From the NCBI GenBank assembly GCA_905199225.1, contig CAJKFS010000011.1, forward strand, positions 1-57,544: 57,544 bases of DNA, written 5' to 3'. Positions within the stretch are counted from its first letter, which is position 1, and each line of letters starts with the position of its first letter. A program made the translations under genes and the position numbers. Positions 25,701-32,448 of the stretch are shown here, piece by piece. The DNA comes from an uncultured Collinsella sp. Lineage in GTDB: Bacteria > Actinomycetota > Coriobacteriia > Coriobacteriales > Coriobacteriaceae. A model generated the notes under the pieces. The model searched no databases and was not told where the DNA came from. It saw nothing but the letters and a program-made list of their open reading frames with translations.

Positions 25701-27650
25701 ATGGAGTCATCCGCCTACCCGATGCTCTTTAGCCCGATCAAGGTCGGTACGACCGAGGTCAAGAACCGCGTCTTTATGCCGCCGGTATCTACCAACCTGG
25801 CCGATCACGGCTATGTGACCGACGACTTGGTCGATCATTACCGTGCTCGCGCCAAGGGCGGCGTGGGCCTCATCATCACCGAGGTCGTGACGGTCGAGCC
25901 CACCTATACCTATCTGCCGGGTGACATGTGCTGCTACGACGATACGTTTATCCCCGGCTGGGAAAAGCTCGCCGCGGCCGTCCACGAGTATGGCTGCAAG
26001 ATCATGCCGCAGCTCTTCCACCCCGCCTACATGGCCTTTAACATTCCGGGCACGCCTCGCCTGATCGCTCCGTCCTTTGTGGGCCCGTCTTACGCCCGCG
26101 AGGCACCGCGCCCCATCACGGTCGACGAGATTCACGAGCTCACGCATCAGTTTGGCGACGCTGCCGTGCGTATGCAGAAGGCCGGTGTCGATGGCGTCGA
26201 GGTCCACGCAGCGCACGCCCACGGCATGCTCGGCGGCTTTTTGACCCCGCTCTATAACAAGCGTACTGATGAGTACGGCGGCTCGCTCGACGCCCGTATG
26301 CGCTTCTTGCTCGAGGTCATCGCCGAGATTCGCGAGCGCTGCGGCAAGGACTTTATCATCGACGTCCGTATTTCGGGTGACGAGTACACCGATGGCGGTC
26401 TGACCCTCAACGATATGATTTATGTCTCGCGTCGTCTGGAGAAGGCCGGCGTCGACATGATTCATGTGTCGGGCGGCACCACCATCAAGCGTGGCTCCGC
26501 GATTCCCGCCGCCGGTACCCAGCAGGCGTCGCACGCCGCCTGCTCGCGCGAGATCAAAAAGCACGTCAACATTCCCGTCGCCACCGTCGGACGTATCAAC
26601 GAGGCCTGGATCGCCGAGGAGCTGATCGAGGACGGCGCTGCCGACATCTGCATGATGGGCCGCGCCAATCTGTGCGATGCCGAGTTCTGCAATAAGGCCG
26701 CTTCCGGCAACGCCGACGACATCCGCCCCTGCATCGGCTGCCTGCGCTGCCTGAACGGCATTATGTTCGGCAAGCGCATCTCCTGTACCGTCAACCCGGA
26801 CGTGGAGCGCGACGAGGCCGGCTACGAGCCTGCCGCCGAGGCCAAGAACGTGCTCGTTGTGGGCGCTGGTCCTGCGGGCATGGAGGCAGCCTACATTGCC
26901 GCCAAGCGCGGCCACAACGTGGTGCTCGTTGACAAGCAGGATGAGCCGGGCGGCGAGATGCGCATCGCGGCCGTTCCGCCGGCAAAGCAGGAGCTCACCC
27001 GCGTGATCAAGTATCAGTACCGTCGTCTGGCCGAGGCGGGCGTGAAGTGCATATTTGGCACCGAGCTTACTGCCGAGGACATTCAGCGTGACTACGCGGG
27101 CTACGAGGTTGTCCTGGCTTATGGCGCCGAGCCCATCGCTCCGGCTTTCATGCAGGGCTTTAAGCAGGTTATGACGGCTGACGACCTGCTGGGTGGCAAG
27201 GCTTTCCCGGGCAAGAAGATCGTCATCGTGGGCGGCGGCACCGTTGGCTGCGAGACGGCCGATTACCTGGCCCCGCTGGTCAACGACCTGTCGCCGGCCA
27301 ATCGCTATGTCACCGTCATCGAGATGACCAAGACGCTCGCCGCCAACGAGGGCGGTGCCGGACGCGCGGTGCTCATCACGCGCATGCTCTCCAAGGGCGT
27401 TCACGTGCTGACCGAGGCCAAGGTGACCGAGATTACCGAGGACACTATCAGCTACGAAAAGGACGGCGAGGTCCACACCATCACCGGTGCCGATACGCTG
27501 GTGCTTGCCATGGGCTATCGTCCCAATACCAAGCTGGCCGACGACCTGGCTGCAGCCGGTGTTGCCACCCACGTGCTGGGCGATGCCCAGAAGTGCGGCA
27601 ACATCCGCGATGCCATCGGCGATGGCTACAAGGTTGCCTGCGAGCTCTAG
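25701..27650 (+). CDS. FadH-like NADH:flavin oxidoreductase / 2-enoate reductase
   Basis: 649 residues. It has an old-yellow-enzyme FMN barrel (about residues 8-340; NRVFMPPVSTNLADHGYVTD, HAAHAHGMLGGFLTP), a 4Fe-4S site CIGCLRCLNGIMFGKRISC, then a disulfide-oxidoreductase-type FAD/NAD domain (VVGAGPAGMEAAYIAAKRGH, GGGTVGCETADYL). The family includes 2,4-dienoyl-CoA reductase and 2-enoate reductase, which reduce activated C=C bonds. The ATG at 25701 follows GAAAGGAACC. The adjacent GltD-like protein could be a redox partner, but it is separated by a terminator repeat. Substrate unknown; gut Coriobacteriia use such enzymes on many unsaturated compounds. Confidence 0.9.
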   Translation: MESSAYPMLFSPIKVGTTEVKNRVFMPPVSTNLADHGYVTDDLVDHYRARAKGGVGLIITEVVTVEPTYTYLPGDMCCYDDTFIPGWEKLAAAVHEYGCKIMPQLFHPAYMAFNIPGTPRLIAPSFVGPSYAREAPRPITVDEIHELTHQFGDAAVRMQKAGVDGVEVHAAHAHGMLGGFLTPLYNKRTDEYGGSLDARMRFLLEVIAEIRERCGKDFIIDVRISGDEYTDGGLTLNDMIYVSRRLEKAGVDMIHVSGGTTIKRGSAIPAAGTQQASHAACSREIKKHVNIPVATVGRINEAWIAEELIEDGAADICMMGRANLCDAEFCNKAASGNADDIRPCIGCLRCLNGIMFGKRISCTVNPDVERDEAGYEPAAEAKNVLVVGAGPAGMEAAYIAAKRGHNVVLVDKQDEPGGEMRIAAVPPAKQELTRVIKYQYRRLAEAGVKCIFGTELTAEDIQRDYAGYEVVLAYGAEPIAPAFMQGFKQVMTADDLLGGKAFPGKKIVIVGGGTVGCETADYLAPLVNDLSPANRYVTVIEMTKTLAANEGGAGRAVLITRMLSKGVHVLTEAKVTEITEDTISYEKDGEVHTITGADTLVLAMGYRPNTKLADDLAAAGVATHVLGDAQKCGNIRDAIGDGYKVACEL

Positions 27651-27668
27651 TCAACCCCTTGGCGCATG

Positions 27669-27715
27669 GGGGTCAGGTTACTTTGCACCAATCTGGTGCA
27701 TACAAACCTGACCCC
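27669..27715. repeat. GGGGTCAGGTT inverted repeat with nested hairpin
   Basis: GGGGTCAGGTT (27669-27679) pairs with AACCTGACCCC (27705-27715), with TGCACCA / TGGTGCA nested between. It lies between the FadH-like gene and the first toxin-antitoxin module and may act as a terminator or a mobile palindromic repeat. Confidence 0.65.
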
Positions 27716-27724
27716 TTTGCACCA
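27694..27724 (+). repeat. 31-base direct repeat, left copy, flanking TA module 1
   Basis: Begins TGGTG and ends TTGCACCA, with AACCTGACCCC in the middle. A 31-base relative matching at 24 positions by hand alignment lies at 28643-28673, so the two bracket the TA genes in the same orientation. Confidence 0.6.
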
Positions 27725-27739
27725 GTCATCTTGCTTCTC

Positions 27740-27769
27740 TGTATGATATTGTATAGCTACTGTCATACA
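27740..27769 (+). promoter_or_regulatory. Operator/promoter of TA module 1
   Basis: TGTATGA and TCATACA are separated by exactly 16 bases that include a TATA-rich -10-like core. The site ends just before the AGGAGG ribosome-binding site. The same arms and spacing occur before TA module 2 (38384-38413). It fits autoregulation by the DinJ-like domain of the antitoxin. Confidence 0.7.
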
Positions 27770-27779
27770 GGAGGCTAAG

Positions 27780-28268
27780 ATGAGTGCTTCAGTTTTGAGC
27801 GTCCGTGTTGATGCATCAATTAAGGAATCGTTTGCCGAGCTCTGCGAGGAGCTCGGCATGACGTCTTCCGTGGCGGTCAACATGTTCATGCGTCAGATGC
27901 TGCGGGAGCGGTCGCTTCCATTTACCCCTTCTCTTTCAGTCAAACGGGACGAGGCGAAGACCGACGTTTTGACCGTTGCTGAAATCAGGGATGCCGTTGC
28001 TCGCGCGGCGGGTACTCGAAAGGCGATTCGGTCGGTCACGTTGTTCGGCTCGTATGCTCGACGTGACGCAAATACCGATAGCGATATCGACCTGCGTATA
28101 GAGGTCGATTCCGATGCGACATTTGGGTTATTCGCTCTTTCCTCGTTCGCGGAGGAGATCAAAGAGGCAACAGGCAAGCAGGTCGACGTCGTTTCGAGCG
28201 AACACTTGCGAGAAGACATTGCGCATGCCATCGAGAGGGAGGGTGTGGTGCTGTATGTTCGCCCGTAA
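27780..28268 (+). CDS. DinJ/RelB-like domain fused to MntA-type nucleotidyltransferase (antitoxin), copy 1
   Basis: 162 residues in two domains. Residues 1-45 resemble the DinJ/RelB ribbon-helix-helix antitoxin N terminus (SVRVDASIKESFAELCEELG, then NMFMRQMLRERSLPF). Residues about 70-162 are a minimal nucleotidyltransferase with LFGSYARRDANTDSDIDL: G90 S91, ten residues, D102 and D104, the GSx10DxD motif of MntA. MntA antitoxins modify a tyrosine of HepT with AMP. Here the enzyme carries its own presumed DNA-binding domain. It overlaps the HEPN gene by 14 bp. AGGAGG precedes the ATG. A close paralogue is at 38424. I know MntA-HepT as separate-domain systems; the fusion is the unusual point. 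Confidence 0.85.
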   Translation: MSASVLSVRVDASIKESFAELCEELGMTSSVAVNMFMRQMLRERSLPFTPSLSVKRDEAKTDVLTVAEIRDAVARAAGTRKAIRSVTLFGSYARRDANTDSDIDLRIEVDSDATFGLFALSSFAEEIKEATGKQVDVVSSEHLREDIAHAIEREGVVLYVRP

Positions 28269-28620
28269 ATCAGATGCGTTGCGCGCCCAGGAGATTCTCG
28301 AGGCGATTGATGAGACGACCGAGAGAATCAAAGCGTTCGGTGTGACGGAAGACGAGTTCCTCCATGCGGATGACATCAAGGCCAGGACACTCGCCGATTC
28401 TCTCCTTATGTGTGCCCTCAGGGTGACGGAGGAGGCGGGTAAGCTGTCCGAGAAGGCGCAGCGACTACATCCCGAGATTGAGTGGCGCGGTATAGTGGGG
28501 ATGCGTAACTATCTTGCCCATGATTACGGCAACGTCGATCGCGCCGTGGTTTGGGACGCGGTGACATCAGAGTTTCCCGCTCTTGCAGCGGCATGCCGAC
28601 AGATTATCGAGGAATCCTAA
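28255..28620 (+). CDS. HepT-like HEPN toxin, copy 1
   Basis: 121 residues, all-alpha HEPN (DUF86/HepT) protein. The catalytic RNase motif RNYLAHDY gives R84, H89 and Y91, that is Rx4HxY, in which the tyrosine is the residue AMPylated by MntA in characterised pairs. The first half (LADSLLMCALRVTEEAGKLS) forms the usual core helices. Start ATG at 28255 (MFARKSD) overlaps the antitoxin stop by 14 bp, the same overlap as in module 2. By homology it should cleave RNA when free of its partner. Confidence 0.87.
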   Translation: MFARKSDALRAQEILEAIDETTERIKAFGVTEDEFLHADDIKARTLADSLLMCALRVTEEAGKLSEKAQRLHPEIEWRGIVGMRNYLAHDYGNVDRAVVWDAVTSEFPALAAACRQIIEES

Positions 28621-28642
28621 TCTTGCTCTCTTTGAGCCAACA

Positions 28643-28673
28643 TGGTGTGAGATAACCTGACCCCATTGCACCA
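28643..28673 (+). repeat. 31-base direct repeat, right copy, flanking TA module 1
   Basis: Same orientation and ends as 27694-27724 (TGGTG...AACCTGACCCC...TTGCACCA). Lies 22 bp after the HEPN stop. Confidence 0.6.
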
Positions 28674-28681
28674 TTTGATAG

Positions 28682-28722
28682 CAAAAAGCGGCGGCCGTCC
28701 CGTGTTGGGGCGGCCGCCGCTT
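28682..28722 (-). terminator. Terminator of the RpiB-type isomerase gene
   Basis: AGCGGCGGCCG pairs with CGGCCGCCGCT (arms extend with one mismatch); on the minus strand a TTTTTGC run follows. It lies between the convergent HEPN and isomerase genes. Confidence 0.88.
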
Positions 28723-28747
28723 GCGTTCGCTGCGATGGGTCGTGCGA

Positions 28748-29389
28748 TTAGAGCCCCAGGAGCTCCTTGACCTTGGCGATGATTGCCTCGTCGGTGGCGT
28801 TGGCGAAGAAGTACTCCTGGAAGTGCTCGCCAGCCAGGGCGCCCTTGACCAGATCCTGGTCGATCTCGCCCAGGACGTCGACGAGCGGACGCATGGTCAC
28901 AGCGCGGACGCCGTCGAGGATCTTCTTGTTGCGCTGCTCGGGCTCAACACGCTCGGCAGGATAGCCGTTGCCGGAACCGAAGCCAAAGAGCTTCTCGAAG
29001 GTGTACTCGAGGTTGAGCTCCTGGCCCCAGCCGTTCTTGAGGGCGAAGGGCATGGCGACGGCGTTACCGTCGTTGACCTGGGCGAAGGTGTAGGCATCCA
29101 GCGGGTCGGCGACATGGCCGCAGAGCACACCGGGGAAGGAGTTGCAGGCGAGCATGGCGCCCTCGCCGGTGCCGCAGCCGGTCACGACATAGTCGGCAGC
29201 GCCGGAGTTGAGCAGCACGGCGGCAAGGATGCCGTTCTGAACGTAGGTGAGCGGCTTGGAGTCGGCATCGGCATACATACCGTAGTTAAAGACGGTGTGG
29301 CCCATGGGCTCGACGACCTTCTTAAGGGCAGCCTCGATCATGGGGTTCTTGGAGTTCTGAGAATTCTCGTTGATGAGAGCGATCTTCAT
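28748..29389 (-). CDS. RpiB/LacAB-family sugar-phosphate isomerase, likely DhuI-type uronate isomerase
   Basis: 213 residues. The first 150 are RpiB-like: MKIALINENSQNSKNPMIEAAL, then NSGAADYVVTGCGTGEGAMLACN, where the Cys-Gly-Thr-Gly-Glu-Gly region is the RpiB active site. The protein is longer than RpiB (about 150) and matches the size of DhuI, the RpiB-family isomerase that converts 4-deoxy-L-threo-5-hexosulose uronate in hyaluronan breakdown. It lies beside a DhuD/KduD-type SDR, which supports this role; RpiB or LacAB activity on pentose or galactose phosphates is the alternative. The ATG follows AAAGGTATTTCGCA. Confidence 0.8.
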   Translation of the reverse strand: MKIALINENSQNSKNPMIEAALKKVVEPMGHTVFNYGMYADADSKPLTYVQNGILAAVLLNSGAADYVVTGCGTGEGAMLACNSFPGVLCGHVADPLDAYTFAQVNDGNAVAMPFALKNGWGQELNLEYTFEKLFGFGSGNGYPAERVEPEQRNKKILDGVRAVTMRPLVDVLGEIDQDLVKGALAGEHFQEYFFANATDEAIIAKVKELLGL

Positions 29390-29413
29390 TGCGAAATACC
29401 TTTCCTATTTCTA

Positions 29414-29480
29414 ACTTGCGGTGAAATACGGACCGTCTTGCCTGGTAGAAGTCAAAATCAATCCCTATTTCACCGCAACT
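29414..29480. repeat. 67-bp palindromic repeat (copy 2)
   Basis: Arms ACTTGCGGTGAAATA and TATTTCACCGCAACT, 67 bp overall, in the gap upstream of the isomerase gene. Confidence 0.8.
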
Positions 29481-29516
29481 ACTAAATGAACCTAAATGTG
29501 GGAGCGCGGTGAGCGA

Positions 29517-29614
29517 GCGGGCTTGAGACGGAACAGGTTGCCTTGAAAGAGGAGGGAAGCGTACTTGGGTACGCGACCGACGATTGAAAGGCAAGATGCC
29601 CGTCTCAAGCCCGC
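29517..29614. repeat. 98-bp nested hairpin element
   Basis: Three nested pairings: GCGGGCTTGAGACGG with its perfect complement at the ends, TTGCCTT with AAGGCAA inside, and GCGTAC/GTACGC at the centre. It lies 3' of the SDR gene on its coding strand and could end or stabilise that transcript. Confidence 0.65.
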
Positions 29615-29621
29615 GCAGCGC

Positions 29622-30431
29622 CTACTGGGGCTGCTTGCCGATGTAGGCGAGGATGCCGCCGTCGACGTACAGAATGTGCCCGTTGACGAAGTTCGATGCG
29701 TCGGAAGCCAGGAACACGGCGGGGCCCTTCAGGTCCTCGGGCGTGCCCCAACGGGCGGCCGGCGTCTTGGCAATGATGAACTGGTCAAACGGGTGACGGC
29801 TGCCATCGGGCTGCGTCTCGCGCAGCGGTGCGGTCTGCGGGGTGGCGATGTAGCCGGGCCCAATGCCGTTGCACTGGATATTGGCCTCGCCAAACTCAGA
29901 GCAGATGTTCTTGGTGAGCATCTTGAGTCCGCCCTTGGCGGCGGCATAGCCGGCGATGGTCTCGCGGCCGAGCTCGCTCATCATGGAGCAGATGTTGATG
30001 ATCTTGCCGTGGCCTTTGGCGATCATACCGGGCAGGCAGGCCTTGGACACGATAAACGGCGCATTGAGGTCGATGTCGACGACACGGCGGAAGTCCTCGG
30101 CGCTCATGTCGAGCATGGGGGTGCGCTGGATAACACCTGCATTGTTGACCAGGATGTCGGGCGTGGTGCCAAAATCGGCCTCGATCTTGGCGACGAGCTC
30201 GGCGACGACGGCCTCGTCAGTGACATCGGCCACGTAGCCGTGAGCCTCAAAGCCCAGCTCGCGGTAGTGCTTCTCGGCCTCGGCGACCTTGTCGGCGTGG
30301 CGGGCGTTAAAGGCGATCTTGGCGCCGGCCTCGCCGAGCGCCTCGGCAATGGCCATGCCAATGCCGTAGGTGGCGCCGGTCACGAGTGCGACCTTGCCAT
30401 CCAGGCGGAAGCTGTCCATAAGATCAGACAT
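29622..30431 (-). CDS. KduD/DhuD-type SDR dehydrogenase (2-keto-3-deoxygluconate pathway)
   Basis: 269 residues, short-chain dehydrogenase. Cofactor motif TGATYGIGMA near residue 21, NNAGV, catalytic Ser in ICSMMSELG, and YAAAKGG (Y-x3-K). The sequence has the KduD/IdnO style (MDSFRLDGKVALVTG). Such enzymes interconvert 2,5-diketo-3-deoxygluconate and KDG. With the RpiB-type isomerase next to it, and kdgK and eda in the window, the DhuD role is likely; gluconate 5-dehydrogenase is the alternative. I prefer the ATG at 30431 (GAAAGGATCGCT upstream); a longer frame to 30458 adds MNVSFERIA. LacI-type operators lie upstream. Confidence 0.87.
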   Translation of the reverse strand: MSDLMDSFRLDGKVALVTGATYGIGMAIAEALGEAGAKIAFNARHADKVAEAEKHYRELGFEAHGYVADVTDEAVVAELVAKIEADFGTTPDILVNNAGVIQRTPMLDMSAEDFRRVVDIDLNAPFIVSKACLPGMIAKGHGKIINICSMMSELGRETIAGYAAAKGGLKMLTKNICSEFGEANIQCNGIGPGYIATPQTAPLRETQPDGSRHPFDQFIIAKTPAARWGTPEDLKGPAVFLASDASNFVNGHILYVDGGILAYIGKQPQ

Positions 30432-30445
30432 AGCGATCCTTTCAA

Positions 30446-30570
30446 AAGAAACGTTCATCTATATAAGTCTTGCTTTTAATACAAGCTCAGTATAGGAGAA
30501 GCGGAGGAATTGACGCCCCTATTCTCCTAAAAATAGGTGAACGTTCACTTTTAAAAGGTGAACGGTTGAA
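30446..30570 (-). promoter_or_regulatory. Operators and promoter region of the SDR gene
   Basis: GGTGAACGTTCACT at 30536-30549 is nearly identical to the uxaC operators. A second, weaker site GGTGAACGGTTGAA is at 30557-30570 and a half site ACGTTCATC near 30450. On the minus strand TATACT (near 30494) could be a -10. This links the unsaturated-uronate genes to uxaC control. Confidence 0.65.
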
Positions 30571-30589
30571 ATCGGTTGTCGCGATGCCC

Positions 30590-30841
30590 TTACTCGCTTT
30601 TCGCCATCGCGCCTTCCGCGATCATGTTGCGGTTGTAGACCAGGTGCAGATACATGGCGTCGTGCGCGGCGGTGGGGTTGCGCGCCTCGATGGCGTCGGC
30701 CACGCCGCGGTGCGTGCGGATGGTCTCCTCGACGAGCTTTTTGCCCGTAACGTCGATAAAGAGGGGAACGGATGCCTTGAGCACGCCCATCAGGCGGGGA
30801 ACGACGAGGTTGCCGCCATTCAGGGTGACTACATGGAGTAG
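30590..30841 (-). pseudogene. Remnant of a GntR/FadR-type (FCD) regulator, 5' part missing
   Basis: The frame reads LHVVTLNGGNLVVPRLMGVL, then VEETIRTHRGVADAIEARNP and AAHDAMYLHLVYNRNMIAEG, the C-terminal half of an FCD ligand domain. No DNA-binding domain or early FCD helices are found upstream on this strand, where the homology stops near 30841. It points away from the SDR gene start region and may be the relic of a uronate regulator (UxuR/ExuR/LgoR style). Confidence 0.6.
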
Positions 30842-30886
30842 CGCCCGTACGCATCGAATTTCTCCTCTCATAGATGCGCGGCACAA

Positions 30887-30920
30887 AGAGCCCCGAGTTC
30901 ATACGAGCTCGGGGCTTTTT
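30887..30920 (+). terminator. Terminator insulating the array upstream of the AlbA_2 gene
   Basis: AGCCCCGAG pairs with CTCGGGGCT, followed by TTTTT. No plus-strand gene ends just before it. Confidence 0.8.
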
Positions 30921-30945
30921 CGTCTGGATTGCGGACGTATTGACG

Positions 30946-31077
30946 GACGAAAACGATTTGCGTCTGGCATTTAGCCGTACGAAAGCGCAATTTGCGTCTT
31001 AATTCCGGACGTAAATCAAGACGAAAATCGTTTGCGTCTGTCTGAAATCCGTACGCAAACGGTTTTCGTCTTATAAT
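30946..31077 (+). promoter_or_regulatory. Four-site operator array and -10 box of the AlbA_2 gene
   Basis: Imperfect palindromes of the type GACGAAAAnnnTTTGCGTC occur at 30946-30964, 30978-30998, 31020-31038 and 31052-31070, starts 32, 42 and 32 bp apart. The last abuts a consensus -10 TATAAT at 31072-31077. Further half sites (CGTCTG, GGACGTA) lie at 30921 and 31007. Confidence 0.75.
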
Positions 31078-31115
31078 ACGATTCAGATGAGTATGAATAG
31101 AGAGGTGCGGTGCAT

Positions 31116-32369
31116 ATGGTTGTTAGAGAGAGCCCTACAGTCGAATACAAGGAAAGCGTTACGCCGACGTTTCTTAAAACGGTGAGCGCCTATGCAAACT
31201 ACGGGACGGGCAAGATTGAGTTTGGCGTTGATGACGAGGGCGTTGCTGTCGGTCTTGCAGATCCGGTTGCCGAATGTCTGCGCATCGAAAATATGATTAA
31301 TGACAGCTTGGATCCAGCCCCCCGTTACTCGCTTGAGCCCGATGAGAAACACGGGACCGTAATCCTTACGGTCTATGAGGGCCAGGACAAACCCTATCGA
31401 AGCAAAGGAAAGGCATATAGGCGTAACGATTCGGCAACGGTGGAGGTCGATCGGTTTGAGTATGGCAGACTAACGCTCGAGGGCAGTAACCTGACGTTCG
31501 ATGCGCTCACGTCGGCTTTTCAGGACTTGAGTTTTCACACGCTCGAGCATAAGTGTGTTGAACACCTTGGTATTTCCGAGCTAACGCCGGATATCATGCG
31601 TACGCTTCGCTTGCTCGGCAAGGACGGCTATACCAATGCCGCGGCGATATTGGCGGATAAAAACGATTTTCCGGGCATCGACTGTGTGCGGTTTGGTGAG
31701 ACCGAGGACGTTCTCTTAGATCGTGAGACGGCGACAGGTCTATCTGCAATTGAGCAGGTGGACAGGGCGGTTGCTATGTTTGCACGCTACTACCGTTATG
31801 AGCGTATCGAGGGGATGGAACGCGTCCAAACCGATCGAATTCCTCTTGAGGCGTTCCGCGAAGCTGTCGCAAACGCTTTGGTGCATCGGACATGGGACGT
31901 TCGGGCGAATGTTCAAATCGCTTTGTACGATGATCGCGTCGTTGTGACTTCCCCTGGATCGCTACCCGCCGGTTTGACGACGGAACAATACCTGTATGGG
32001 CAGATATCCGTGCTCAGAAACCCAATTGTCGCCGAGGTCTTTTTAAAGCTGGATTACATCGAGAAGTTCGGTACGGGAATCGCGCGAATCAGGCGAGCGT
32101 ATCGAGATTCTTTGAGCCAGCCGGTATTTGATGTTCGCGGCGGCATGGTGGCCGTCACGTTGCCCGTTATCGATGCCTTTGAAGGGTCTGAGGAAGAGGT
32201 CCAGGTTCTCAAGGTTTTGTCAGGCGGACGAATACTGTCGCGGGGTGAGATTGAGCAACAGACGGGATTGAGCCGCACGCGCACGTTGACGGCGCTTGAA
32301 TCTTTGCTCAACCGAAACTCGATCGTAAGGCGGGGGACAGGACGCGCCACGAAATACGAGCGCGCATAG
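31116..32369 (+). CDS. AlbA_2/Schlafen-type putative DNA-binding protein with ATPase-like and winged-helix domains
   Basis: About 418 residues. N terminus: AlbA_2 (formerly AAA_4) domain with VEYKESVTPTFLKTVSAYAN and GKIEFGVDDEGVAVGL, then KPYRSKGKAYRRNDSATVEV. Middle: HATPase_c_4/RecG-like part with REAVANALVHRTWD and GSLPAGLTTEQYLYGQISVLRNPIVAEVF. C terminus: winged helix ILSRGEIEQQTGLSRTRTLTALESLL. Such proteins are called transcriptional regulators, and some act in defence. A GTG at 31110 is the alternative start; AGAGAGG fits the ATG at 31116 better. The four-site operator array upstream suggests autoregulation. A convergent terminator follows. Confidence 0.85.
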   Translation: MVVRESPTVEYKESVTPTFLKTVSAYANYGTGKIEFGVDDEGVAVGLADPVAECLRIENMINDSLDPAPRYSLEPDEKHGTVILTVYEGQDKPYRSKGKAYRRNDSATVEVDRFEYGRLTLEGSNLTFDALTSAFQDLSFHTLEHKCVEHLGISELTPDIMRTLRLLGKDGYTNAAAILADKNDFPGIDCVRFGETEDVLLDRETATGLSAIEQVDRAVAMFARYYRYERIEGMERVQTDRIPLEAFREAVANALVHRTWDVRANVQIALYDDRVVVTSPGSLPAGLTTEQYLYGQISVLRNPIVAEVFLKLDYIEKFGTGIARIRRAYRDSLSQPVFDVRGGMVAVTLPVIDAFEGSEEEVQVLKVLSGGRILSRGEIEQQTGLSRTRTLTALESLLNRNSIVRRGTGRATKYERA

Positions 32370-32393
32370 CTCAAAAGAGCAAAGCTACAAAAT

Positions 32394-32423
32394 AGGCCCC
32401 AAGCCTACACCGGCTTGGGGCCT
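32394..32423. terminator. Convergent terminator between AlbA_2 and AAA ATPase genes
   Basis: Perfect 12-bp stem AGGCCCCAAGCC / GGCTTGGGGCCT with 6-base loop. The T-rich tail (ATTTTG) is on the minus strand, so it mainly serves the ATPase gene. Confidence 0.82.
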
Positions 32424-32448
32424 GCTGTCCTCTGGGATATTGGCGCCT

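Noticed and set aside
30946..31070. CRISPR-like spaced repeats
   Set aside because: Repeats are only 19-21 bp, imperfect and palindromic with 11-23 base gaps, and they abut a promoter; they fit operators better. No cas genes nearby.
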